A DNA stretch of 64,000 bases from Ipomoea triloba (Eukaryota > Streptophyta > Magnoliopsida > Solanales > Convolvulaceae). Both the position numbers and the translations under genes were made by a program. Under the pieces are notes generated by a model that had not been told where the DNA came from, ran no database searches, and worked only from the letters and a program-made list of their open reading frames with translations. This document shows, piece after piece, positions 1-9,090 of the stretch; within the stretch, counting starts at the first letter, position 1, and every line of letters begins with the position of its first letter. The stretch spans positions 10,455,776 through 10,519,775 of the forward strand of contig NC_044925.1 in the NCBI RefSeq assembly GCF_003576645.1, written 5' to 3'.

Positions 1-1247
1 AATATAGATTCTCTAGAAAAAGATGAATTTACATAATCAAAAGATTTAGATGTTACCTCGTCTTCTTCTACTTCATGCGCCATTAGGCATTTTTCTTGGA
101 AATCTGATTCACTGGTTATGCTTAGAAGACACAGCAGTGCAGTATCCTCCGTTGAGCTATCACTTTCATCACTTGAAGATTCCTCAGACCCACTTGTCTC
201 AAGAGGGTCACTTATTAAAGCTTTCCTTTTATCCTTCTTGAATCTTCTATCCTTTGATTCAGATATTTCCTGTGGAGAGTTAGAAGTATTTTTATTTTGA
301 TTTTTACTTACCTTGGGGTATGGACATTCTGCCATGAAATGTCCTGGTTTTCTACAGTTGTAACACAAGTTTGTGTTATCATCAGAAAATTCCCTTCTTG
401 GTCTTCTGGATGAACTTCCTTGATTTCTTTGAGATGAATTGTTGAAGTTGTTTTTCCACATGAATTTTTTGAATTTCCTAACAAGTAAAGCAAATTGTTC
501 GTCAGATAAAAAATCATTATTTCCTACTAACCTTGAGTTTGATGGTTGTTCGGCTACTAAGGCTGTGGTTCTTTCTTCACGTTCCTCCTCAAGTTTTGAT
601 TTCATCTCGAACTCGTACGCTTTGAGATCACTAAAGAGTTTGTCAGTTGAAACAGTTTTTAGATCCCTATGATCTCGCATGGCTGTCACTTTCATATCCC
701 AGCTTGACGGTAGTCCGCGAAGTATTTTGAGAGAGATTTCTTTTTGATTAATGGTCTTTCCAAGATCACTAATTTCTCCCAAAACTTTGACCAGTCTAGC
801 CTCCATGTCCGCAATGTTTTCACTTGGCAGCATCTTGAAGTCTTCAAACTTTTTCATTGCAATTGTGAGTTTGTTGTCTTTTTCCTGTTCGTCTCCTTCG
901 CCGATTTGGATTAAGACATCCCACACGTCTTTAGCTGTTTTGCACTTACGGATTTTTGGGAAGATTGTATCATCCACAGCTTTGAACAGTATATCCTTAG
1001 CTATATTGTCCAGGTTACTTCGCAATCTATCGTCAGAAGTCCATTCCATCTTTGGCTTTGAAACATACTGCGGTCCATCTGGGCTTAGGATTGATGAAGG
1101 ATTGACCTTCATGATTTCAATAGGACCATCTGAGATAACATCCCACATTTCATCGTGAAGAGCGGATAAATGTACCTGCATGCGTATTTTCCAATCATCA
1201 AATTTGTCAAGAGAGAATAATAAGTTCTGAGCTAAATCTTTCTTCAT
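1..1247 (-). CDS. Partial Sirevirus-type Copia gag of a second tandem unit (cut by window edge)
   Basis: This is the N-terminal part of a Copia gag polyprotein, reading leftwards from an ATG at 1247 and open to the window edge. It matches the full gag at 9935-11181 at a constant offset of 9934 bases, with only a few base differences seen (for example near 720, 747 and 850). It contains the gag domain and the CCHC knuckle (about 320-370 on this strand), and ends within the acidic, serine-rich stretch and the start of the coiled coil. Its leader and PBS follow the LTR at 1313-3622 directly, so this is the start of another element copy sharing that LTR. Gag forms the virus-like particle that packages element RNA. 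The near-identity means either very recent amplification or an assembly duplication. Confidence 0.9.
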   Translation of the reverse strand, partial: MKKDLAQNLLFSLDKFDDWKIRMQVHLSALHDEMWDVISDGPIEIMKVNPSSILSPDGPQYVSKPKMEWTSDDRLRSNLDNIAKDILFKAVDDTIFPKIRKCKTAKDVWDVLIQIGEGDEQEKDNKLTIAMKKFEDFKMLPSENIADMEARLVKVLGEISDLGKTINQKEISLKILRGLPSSWDMKVTAMRDHRDLKTVSTDKLFSDLKAYEFEMKSKLEEEREERTTALVAEQPSNSRLVGNNDFLSDEQFALLVRKFKKFMWKNNFNNSSQRNQGSSSRRPRREFSDDNTNLCYNCRKPGHFMAECPYPKVSKNQNKNTSNSPQEISESKDRRFKKDKRKALISDPLETSGSEESSSDESDSSTEDTALLCLLSITSESDFQEKCLMAHEVEEDEVTSKSFDYVNSSFSRESI

Positions 1248-1298
1248 TTTGAAGATTAGATCTGTCTAGCAGTCAAGATTTGACTCAAATAGACAACT

Positions 1299-1310
1299 GC
1301 TCTGATACCA
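1299..1310 (-). other. Primer-binding site (initiator tRNA-Met) of the left tandem unit
   Basis: Read on the minus strand this is TGGTATCAGAGC, the standard plant Copia primer-binding site complementary to the 3' end of initiator tRNA-Met. It lies two bases from the LTR end (CCAACA) at 1313. Confidence 0.93.
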
Positions 1311-3032
1311 CTTGTTGGTCCCGAATGGGTGGTGAAAAGTCTAGAGGGGGGGTGAATAGACTTTTCAAGCAAATTAAAAATTAATAACACTTTAACTAAA
1401 AATAATTCCAAGTGAATAAATTGAACTTGAAATGCACAGCGGAATAAAGTACGTAAAATGCTATAATTAAAACGCAGTGAAGGAGAGGAGATATATCACA
1501 TGCAATACGATAGAAATACTTGGAATAGCTCAAATGTGATATATAATAAATTTGACTTGCATGCGGACGTAAGAGATAACAAATAATAGCAAACCCAGAT
1601 AAGAATGAATAGTGATGAATAGTGACGAAATAGTAACTGGGTTTAGAAAATATTATGCTGCAAATTAGAGTGTGTGTGTGAGCATGAATATTATGTGTGC
1701 AGAGCAAAAATATATATGGGCAGTAAATAAATGAGAGAGAGATTTTTAAGTGGTTCGGCCAAACCCAGCCTACGTCCACTCTACTCCTTTCACTATCTTC
1801 AATCACCCAGATACAATAGTGAACACCAAGTGCCAACCCAGCACTTCTATCTACACCTAGTAGATATTGAGTATTTCGCACAAAGCTATACTCCTACACC
1901 AACGAGTGTCTCGCACAAAGCTACACTCCCCAGGGTTTTCACAAGCTTCTCTTGTTACTCAGCCCTCTGTCTACACTCAGTAGAAATTTTGATACAAGGT
2001 AGTAAAAGAAAATATTTTTCTCCAACTCTCAGGAACTAAAAATATGGATTTTTGGTTTTTCGGATTTTTCTTGCTTTGCTATTCTCAGATGTATCACACT
2101 GCTTTTCTTGCCTTTCACTTGTATATCTCTATTTTTCTTCTTGCTCAAGTGTCTCGTATTTATAGCTGATGAAAGAATTAATCCGTTGGAAAAGATTAAT
2201 TCTTTATTGTTGATGTGCTTATTGCAGTCTCCGTATTTCTTCCGCTTCCTGATATTCCTCCTGATCCTCCTTTCCCTCCTGAAATTGCTCCTTCTTCTTT
2301 TCCTTATATTCCTCCTGAAATTGCTCCTCTTTTCTTCTGGCCTTAATTCCGTTGGAGAGTTGAGTTGATATAGAGTTGATATATTCCACAATGTAGTCAG
2401 ATTACTTTGAGTTGAGTTGATATATTTATTCCACAATTCATATTATTTTGTAGTGTAGTGTTTGTAGACATATTCCATTTTGTAGTGTAGTGTTCAATCT
2501 CCATATGTATCTCCGTACCTCCACCACAGCTCAAAACCATTTTGAGCAAATCAGTCAAATATATCCGTTGAAGTGAACAAATCAGATTTATACACCTTTG
2601 TCTTTTTGTGTTTGTATGACTTCCTTGTAATATTNTAGACATATTCCATTTTGTAGTGTAGTGTTCAATCTCCATATATTCTTCATCTGTTTGGAATGTA
2701 GTAAATAGACCTATTCTCCTTATTTTCGTATCTCCGTACCTCCACCACAGCTCAAAACCATTTTGAGCAAATCAGTCAAATATATCCGTTGAAGTGAACA
2801 AATCAGATTTATACACCTTTGTCTTTTTGTGTTTGTATGACTTCCTTGTAATATTCTTCTTTTGTCCTTAGTGTTTGTATTACTTCCTTGTAATATTCCT
2901 TCATTTGTCCTTAGTGTTTGTATTACTTCCTTGTAATATTCCTTCATGAATTTTCGCATCTTCCATGTGCATTTTCGCAGTCTTCAATGTGCATTTTCAT
3001 CTGAATTAATTTTTCTCAAAATAAACTCTCCT

Positions 3033-3187
3033 GGGATTCGAACACAGCACCACTTAGATCATTTTCCAAGTTCAACTCCAATGCTCTGCTCAATCCTTTG
3101 TTTACTATGCCTGTAAATAATATATGAGTAGTAATATTCTGAGAAGTTCTGATTTCCTAAAATTTCATGGCTTAGGGGATTCGAACC
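3033..3187 (-). promoter_or_regulatory. Two tRNA-derived box-B-like motifs within the LTR
   Basis: On the minus strand two exact box-B-like motifs, GTTCGAATCCC (3033-3043) and GGTTCGAATCCCC (3175-3187), lie about 140 bases apart. A loose box-A-like stretch precedes the second (around 3230). The second motif and its surroundings recur in the partner LTR (12775-12787). They look like remnants of tRNA-derived SINEs absorbed into the LTR. No cloverleaf was found, so they are not tRNA genes. Whether they still act as Pol III promoters is unknown. Confidence 0.45.
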
Positions 3188-3327
3188 AGAGACCCTTCAT
3201 CATGTATACAAGTCTTCTACCATCTCTGATGCTTCAACCATTTGCTACTTCTAGTGCTCCAATTAAATTTAAGCTCCGTCCGATTCAAACATAGTTCCTT
3301 CATTCTCCAAGAATTCTTCTAAGTGGA

Positions 3328-3469
3328 NAGGATGCTCTGGGTGGTGCAGTCTCCAATCGGATTTTGTCCCGAAACTCCTGCTTATCCATGTTGTAGTCCG
3401 ATAGGTGCTTGACTGCCTCCTCCGATGTAGCAAAGTCGAATGCTGCTCGTAAATCACCCACAGAAATTG
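3328..3469 (-). other. 142-bp foreign-looking segment between two single Ns
   Basis: This stretch is absent from the partner LTR. It is bounded by Ns at 3327 and 3470 and flanked on both sides by the same ~42-bp LTR sequence. On the minus strand one frame is open throughout, about 46 codons with mixed, protein-like composition. I do not recognise the protein. The N borders and repeated flank suggest a gap-closing or scaffolding artefact that brought in coding DNA from elsewhere, rather than a real insertion. Confidence 0.55.
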
Positions 3470-3623
3470 NTCAAACATAGTTCCTTCATTCTCCAAGAAT
3501 TCTTCTAAGTGGACTTCTTAACTCTTTTAGATACATACCTCTACGAAATTTTTGGCTTTCTAATTTTTCAAACTAAAATACATTTTTGGCTCATCAAAAT
3601 CTAAATACAAATATTCCTAACAA

Positions 3624-3636
3624 TTTCCCCCTTTTT
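3624..3636 (-). other. Polypurine tract of the Sirevirus element
   Basis: On the minus strand this reads AAAAAGGGGGAAA, immediately before the LTR start TGTTAGG. It would prime plus-strand DNA synthesis. Two similar purine tracts lie further inside at about 3904-3931 and 4060-4078. Repeated PPT-like motifs upstream of the 3' LTR are a known Sirevirus trait. Confidence 0.85.
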
Positions 3637-3903
3637 GATGATGCCAAAACCTATACTCAGTCATTTGGCTTAGTCTTTGAAAAATATAAACTTCAAAAAT
3701 TTTCATTTTATTTCGACTAGCCATAGATGAGTTTAACAATGATTTTTGACTTAGAAGAATTGTTTTCAGACAATAAAATTCCTACATGCATTATTGAGAC
3801 TGGTTTAATTCATTTTAAAATATTTCTCAATCATGCATTTATACAAACTAAATCAAAAACAATTCTTCATACCAAAAAATTAAAATAACTTGTACTGAAT
3901 AAC

Positions 3904-4078
3904 TCCTTCCCCCTAACTCCTTCCCCCTATGTATATGCCAAGAATAAATAAAGAACATGTATACCAAATATTTACCTCTTTGCGATCCTTTTTTTTTTTT
4001 TTTTTGTTGGACTTCTTTTGCACCAAATGACTTCTTTTGCACCAAATGACTGTCATTCTTTTCCCCCTTTTTGACATC
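3904..4078 (-). repeat. Additional PPT-like purine tracts
   Basis: On the minus strand 3904-3931 holds two tandem copies of a TAGGGGGAAGGAG-like block. 4060-4078 resembles the true PPT, including its neighbouring GATGATG-like bases. They separate the captured RWP-RK gene from the 3' LTR and fit the Sirevirus pattern of multiple PPT-like motifs. Confidence 0.6.
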
Positions 4079-4403
4079 ATCAAAGAAACGCTGGATACGA
4101 ATGAAATTCTTGCTCTTGAATCATTTGCGCCATGGTGCATTTGCTTGCTTCTGTCACAAGTGCAAAAAAAGTTGAGTACTCCACAAAATACGGTACGAGA
4201 CCCTAGTAATAGGATCATCCTAACTATTTCCCGACAAGGCATAGCACCTATTGATCACTATTCCCTTGTGACAAAACGATTGAAAAACCGCGATTGTCGA
4301 GAACAGTAAGAGGCGATAATTGATATCTTTCGACGGTACGGCCTTCCTTGAAATACTCAATTGGTTTGAACAGTGTTAACATTCTCACATCGATTCTCCT
4401 TGC

Positions 4404-4410
4404 TATAAAT
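4404..4410 (+). promoter_or_regulatory. TATA box of the captured RWP-RK gene
   Basis: TATAAAT lies 60 bases upstream of the ATG at 4464, a plausible distance for a short 5' leader. An ATTGG (reverse CCAAT) lies at 4360-4364. Both are on the strand of the RWP-RK gene, opposite to the host retroelement. This suggests the gene kept its own promoter. Confidence 0.55.
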
Positions 4411-4463
4411 TCACCATTCGTCTTTCCATCAATCTGCTTGATTTTATAGCTTACATAAAAGAA

Positions 4464-5409
4464 ATGGAAAATACGACATATCCCTCATCTTCGGATAACT
4501 CTTCCTTTTGGGATGACATTATCGTATCACCGTTAAGAGATAGTGCACAAAGTATAGATCGTACTGCTGTCGAAAATTTTGAAAATGCTCCACCAGAGTC
4601 GAATGAGATAATTACTCCACCAGGTGCTACGGGTACAGATGTTGTGGCCGTTGATCAAGGTACTGCTGTAGTAGCGGAGGAAGATAATACCACTGCAGCG
4701 CTAGATGTAGCAGCTATGAATGCAAGTGTATTTCGTGGGAGAAAGAGAGCTAGAAGAACATTTTGTGATACTACCACGCTAACTTTTGAAAAATTTTCTG
4801 AATATTTTTATCTGCCTTCTGAACAAGCTGCAGAGGAATTGCAGGTTGGGCGCGAAGTTTTTAAGAAAAAGTGTAGGGAAGTGGGAATTTCCTACTGGCC
4901 TTATCGAAAACTCGTGAGTCTGGACAGATTATTGGCAAAAGTTCAGGTAATTTCTATATTCCTATATCTTTTTCAACTTAACATTTTCGAAGGGGGTTTA
5001 ACAAAGTGTGATATAGGAATTTGGTGAAATCAAGGATCAAGCTGAACTGCAAAGAACAATTAAGGGGCTGGAGGACGAGAGAGATGCGATACTTCAAAAT
5101 CCAAATTTAGACTTGGCTGAAGCAACAGTAAGGCTTAGAGACAAATGTGATAGGAATAGTTCTAGAAAGAGAAGGTATATAGATCCAGCAGCTTTTCCTT
5201 CAACTACTCCTGGAAGTTCATCACAAGCTCCTATATTTTCTGATATTCCTGAATTAGCACCGGAAGCTTTTCCTTCCACTACACCTGGGAGTTCATCACA
5301 AGCTCCTATATTTCCTGATATTCCTGAATTAGCACCAGAAGAAATACAGGAGGTACTTGCTTGGCTAGATGAGGATGATCCTCCTCCCAAAAATATTAGC
5401 GACAAATAA
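4464..5409 (+). CDS. RWP-RK-domain protein gene, two exons, antisense inside a Copia element
   Basis: Exon 1 is 4464-4946 and exon 2 is 5017-5409. The 70-bp intron has GT and AG borders in phase 0, giving 291 residues. Residues ~60-105 are acidic and alanine-rich, then comes a basic RGRKRARR stretch. Residues ~110-161 resemble the RWP-RK DNA-binding domain: a helix with LPSEQAAEELQVG, then KKKCREVGI and WPYRKL, then SLDRLL. The hallmark Arg-Trp-Pro is Tyr-Trp-Pro here. Exon 2 starts with a charged helical stretch, followed by two 25-residue repeats (5191-5265 and 5266-5340) rich in Ser, Thr and Pro, and an acidic EIQEVLAWLDEDD tail that could act in activation or protein contact. Known RWP-RK proteins (RKD and NIN-like) are nuclear regulators of gamete fate or nitrate response; the short length fits RKD better. 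It lies between Copia pol and the 3' LTR in reverse orientation. A role for this copy is inference. Confidence 0.8.
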
Positions 5410-5514
5410 GCATAGAGAGCATGGATGGAGAATACTATGTATAAAAAAAATCTCTTTAGATCATGTATAGGCGTACTGTAAGTAACATACGAAAGCATCA
5501 CAATTTTATATATG

Positions 5515-5550
<36 letters not shown>

Positions 5551-5887
5551 AAATTTTTCGTAATACATAATCCATCAAAACAGGCAATCCTCAAACCTTT
5601 TCTACTTTACGAATCCAAGGATAAAAGAATTACATAAAATGCTTACTATTTTAACAAACAAACAAAAACATGTAGTGCAATAAAGGATTACTACGGGAAA
5701 GCATATATCTACGTGATTGTGTGTGTATTGTACATGCCATTCTAATAATTAAGATAATGGTAGATAATCATGAAATGCCATAGGAATAAATCACCAAACA
5801 CACTTATATAACATATAAACTTATGCAACGTTACATGCAAATAAAAACATATACTTGAGCTATAATTAGAGATTAAGATTTAGATAC
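5410..5887. other. Spacer between RWP-RK gene and pol end, with (AT)n microsatellite
   Basis: AT-rich, no coding potential. An (AT/TA)n tract occupies about 5508-5550. On the minus strand this is the sequence directly after the pol stop codon. No env-like frame is visible here. Confidence 0.7.
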
Positions 5888-8800
5888 TTAGCTCAATTCA
5901 ATCATGCCCATTTCATGCCTTAGAGTGATGAATCTTGATTCGCATAAAGGCTTTGTAAGGATGTCCGCAATTTGATTTTCAGTGGGTATGTACTCAATCT
6001 TTAGATCTTTCTTTTCGATGTGATCCCGGATGAAATGGTGTCTTACATCAATGTGCTTGGTTCGTGAATGAAGTACAGGATTTTGGGTAATCGCGATTGC
6101 ACTAGTATTGTCACAAAAAATACTAACATCATCGCAATTAATTCCATAATCCTTTAACTGTTGTTTCATCCACAAAATTTGTGCACAACAACTCCCTGCT
6201 GCGATATATTCTGCTTCGGCTGTGCTTGTCGCAATGGAGTTTTGTTTCTTACTAAACCAAGAAACTAACCTTCCCCCTAAGAACTGGCACGTCCCTGAGG
6301 TACTTTTTCTATCAATTTTGCAACCTGCAAAATCTGCATCTGAAAATCCTGTTAGTTCAAAGTTACCTTCTTTTGGATACCACAGTCCAACGTTGATAGT
6401 GCTTTTGAGGTAACGAATAATTTTCTTGGTCGCAAGAAAATGACTCTCTTTGGGTTGTGATTGGAATCTCGCACATACACCTACTGAATATGATATGTCG
6501 GGTCTACTTGCAGTGAGGTATAGCAAAGATCCAATCATTCCTCGATACTTCGTTTGATCAACATCTTTGCCTTCTTCATCCTTGTCCAGTTTGAGAGATG
6601 TGCTCATTGGAATTTTGACTGAGCTTTTTCCTTCTAAGCCGAATTTCTTGATAAGATCTCTTGTGTATTTGGATTGATTAATGAATATACCTTCCTTCGA
6701 TTGTTTGACTTGCAATCCAAGAAAGTAATTTAGTTCTCCCATCATGCTCATTTCGAATCTGTTTTGCATAAGCTTAGAAAATTTCTCACATAAATTGGCA
6801 TTAGTACTTCCAAAAATAATATCATCAACATAAATTTGTACTAATAAAATATGATTATTTTCTTGAATTCTAAATAAGGTTTTGTCAACAAGGCCTTTGG
6901 TAAAACCACAACTAATTAAAAACATTGATAGGGTATCATACCAAGCTCTAGGTGCTTGTTTTAACCCATATAATGCCTTCTTTAGTTTATAAACCTTGTC
7001 AACTTCACCTTGTACCTCAAATCCGGGTGGTTGTTCAACATATACTTCCTCTTCAAGTAAGCCATTAAGGAATGCACTTTTCACGTCCATTTGATAAACC
7101 GTGAAATTCTTGTATGCAGCGTAGGCTAGGAAAATTCGGATCGCTTCAAGTCTTGCAACTGGGGCAAAAGTCTCATCAAAATCTATTCCTTCTTCTTGAG
7201 AATATCCCTTTGCCACTAGCCTTGCTTTATTCCTAACAATGATGCCATCTTCGTTTGCTTTGTTCCTAAAGACCCATTTAGTTCCAATAACATTGTGATT
7301 TTTTGGTCTTGGGACAAGCTCCCAAACATCATTTCTTTTGAATTGATTCAATTCTTCTTGCATAGCCTCAATCCAACTTGCATCACTTAAAGCTTCGTCA
7401 ATTTCTTTCGGTTCCATTTGAGATAGAAAGCATGCAAACAAAGCATCCCTTGTAGAAGATCTTGTTTTCACACCATCGTGCAAGTTTCCAATAATAAGAT
7501 CTTGAGGGTGATCTTTGAGCCATTTCAAATCTGGTTGAAAGTTGTTTAGGGGAGAGGATGACAGAGTAAGGTTATTTGTAAGTGGGATTGAGAAAGATGG
7601 GTTTTGGTTTGTAGAGTTGGTTCCATCCTCATTTCCAAGGTCAGCCTCAACTTCATCACCTGCTGCGTCATTTATGTACTGCTTTCCAATTTCAGTGAAA
7701 TTTAATTCTAGATCATTTAACCCCTGTAAAACATCATCTTCAGAAGAATCATTAGTAACACTTAAATCATTATGGACGTTCTTACCCATATTTGGAGTAT
7801 TTGGTTCTTGGATTTTTGGTGATTCATCAAATACAACATGAATTGATTCTTCTACCACCACTGTCCTTTTGTTTAGTATTCTGAATGCTCTACTGGTAGA
7901 CGAATATCCTAAAAATATTGCTTCATCTGCACGCTCATCAAATGTTTTTAGATACGATTTACCATTATTAAGAACAAAACATTTGCAACCAAAAGAGTGA
8001 AAATAGCTAAGATTAGGCTTTCTCCCTTTCCATAATTCATATGGTGTCTTGTTGTATATTTTGTGAATCATGCTTCTGTTCTGAGTATAACAAGCAGTGT
8101 TGATAGCCTCCGCCCAAAAACGTTTGGGTAGTTCGGCTGCTGAAATCATGACCCGTGCAGCTTCTTTAAGTGTTCTATTTCTTCTTTCGGCTACACCATT
8201 TTGTTGTGGCGTCCTTGCGGCAGATAGTTGGTGCAAAATCCCTTGTGAACTGCAGTAGGCCTGAATCACACCATTCACGAATTCTGTACCTCTGTCTGTA
8301 CGGATTTTGGAGATTTTTGCGTCCTTTTCGTTTTGAAGTTGTTGCAAGAGCTCTGGCAATCTTTGTTCCACTTCGTTCTTCTTATTGATGAATATCGTCC
8401 AAGTGTACCTGGAAAAATCATCAACAACAACAAGAGTATATTTCTTACCACTTATACTTACCGGGTCTACTGGACCAAAGAGATCCATATGTAGTAGACT
8501 AAGAGGTCTTGATGTAGATTCTTGTGTCTTAGATTTGAAAGAAGACTTGATTTGCTTTCCTTTCTGACACGCATCACAGATTTGATCCTTCTTGTATACA
8601 ATGTTGGGTAAACCTTCAACTAACTTACATTTTGCAAGCTTGTTAATAGACTTGAAGTTTAAGTGATTTAATTTCCTGTGCCATTCCCAACTCGTAGTGC
8701 TTGAGTTATTTGCCATTAAACATACAGAGTCCTTCGTTGCGCTCCAATCAACCACATACATATTTTTCTTTCTCCTTCCGGTGAGCACAGTTTTCTTTGT

Positions 8801-9088
8801 GGATTCTTCTTTAACTCGGCATTTGTCTTTGAAGAACTCTACAAGATATCCTTTGTCACAGAATTGGCTAGTGCTAAGGAGATTAAACTTTAGTCCTTCT
8901 ACGTATGATACATTTTCAATCCTTAGACCATTCTTGATAACAGTTCCGATTCCCTTTGTTATTCCATGATCATTTCCACCAAATATGACTTTTGGTCCTT
9001 CGATATTTCTGAACTCTACAAGACTAGCTTTATTGCCGGTCATATGTCGAGAACATCCGCTATCAAAGTACCAAATATCCTGCAACAC
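5888..9088 (-). CDS. Copia pol polyprotein (protease, integrase, RT, RNase H), intact
   Basis: An uninterrupted frame of about 1066 codons. Order from the N terminus: aspartic protease motif DSGCSRHM (residues ~10-17); GAG-pre-integrase with [10 protein letters not shown] and a CxxC; integrase core with DLFGP, TDRGTEF and [12 protein letters not shown]; reverse transcriptase with YVDDIIFG (residues ~755); RNase H with AEAEYIAAG and KHIDVRHHF. The protease-integrase-RT-RNase H order defines Copia. The first codons have no ATG (TTG at 9088), and gag ends 3 bases away in another frame, so Gag-Pol needs a frameshift or processing to form. No stop codons or lost catalytic residues were seen, so the copy may be recently active. 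Confidence 0.96.
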   Translation of the reverse strand: MLQDIWYFDSGCSRHMTGNKASLVEFRNIEGPKVIFGGNDHGITKGIGTVIKNGLRIENVSYVEGLKFNLLSTSQFCDKGYLVEFFKDKCRVKEESTKKTVLTGRRKKNMYVVDWSATKDSVCLMANNSSTTSWEWHRKLNHLNFKSINKLAKCKLVEGLPNIVYKKDQICDACQKGKQIKSSFKSKTQESTSRPLSLLHMDLFGPVDPVSISGKKYTLVVVDDFSRYTWTIFINKKNEVEQRLPELLQQLQNEKDAKISKIRTDRGTEFVNGVIQAYCSSQGILHQLSAARTPQQNGVAERRNRTLKEAARVMISAAELPKRFWAEAINTACYTQNRSMIHKIYNKTPYELWKGRKPNLSYFHSFGCKCFVLNNGKSYLKTFDERADEAIFLGYSSTSRAFRILNKRTVVVEESIHVVFDESPKIQEPNTPNMGKNVHNDLSVTNDSSEDDVLQGLNDLELNFTEIGKQYINDAAGDEVEADLGNEDGTNSTNQNPSFSIPLTNNLTLSSSPLNNFQPDLKWLKDHPQDLIIGNLHDGVKTRSSTRDALFACFLSQMEPKEIDEALSDASWIEAMQEELNQFKRNDVWELVPRPKNHNVIGTKWVFRNKANEDGIIVRNKARLVAKGYSQEEGIDFDETFAPVARLEAIRIFLAYAAYKNFTVYQMDVKSAFLNGLLEEEVYVEQPPGFEVQGEVDKVYKLKKALYGLKQAPRAWYDTLSMFLISCGFTKGLVDKTLFRIQENNHILLVQIYVDDIIFGSTNANLCEKFSKLMQNRFEMSMMGELNYFLGLQVKQSKEGIFINQSKYTRDLIKKFGLEGKSSVKIPMSTSLKLDKDEEGKDVDQTKYRGMIGSLLYLTASRPDISYSVGVCARFQSQPKESHFLATKKIIRYLKSTINVGLWYPKEGNFELTGFSDADFAGCKIDRKSTSGTCQFLGGRLVSWFSKKQNSIATSTAEAEYIAAGSCCAQILWMKQQLKDYGINCDDVSIFCDNTSAIAITQNPVLHSRTKHIDVRHHFIRDHIEKKDLKIEYIPTENQIADILTKPLCESRFITLRHEMGMIELS

Positions 9089-9090
9089 AA

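Larger units (their letters stand above)
1313..3622 (-). repeat. Sirevirus LTR shared by two tandem units (3' LTR of the full element)
   Basis: On the minus strand the LTR begins TGTTAGGAAT beside a polypurine tract and ends GGGACCAACA beside a PBS, giving the TG...CA ends typical of LTRs. It is 2310 bp against 1790 bp for the partner at 11247-13036. The first ~730 bp (1313-2040, the PBS-proximal half) is almost identical to the partner. Beyond that, divergence and indels rise sharply. Extra length comes partly from duplicated blocks beside single Ns at 2635, 3327 and 3470. Small ORFs inside it are non-coding shadows. Confidence 0.9.

Noticed and set aside
1396..1881. 161-codon frame in the LTR, repeated at 11330-11815
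   Set aside because: Non-coding LTR sequence. Its conservation is explained by LTR identity, and no domain is present.
3175..3187. Possible tRNA gene
   Set aside because: Only a box B is convincing; no acceptor stem or anticodon arm could be formed.
4464..5027. A 187-codon unspliced version of the RWP-RK protein
   Set aside because: It reads into the intron after 4946. Splicing at GT 4947 and AG 5016 restores a coherent frame with the acidic tail.
5094..5501. 135-codon minus-strand frame opposite the RWP-RK exon 2
   Set aside because: It is the antisense shadow of the spliced plus-strand gene and includes the mirrored 75-bp repeat.
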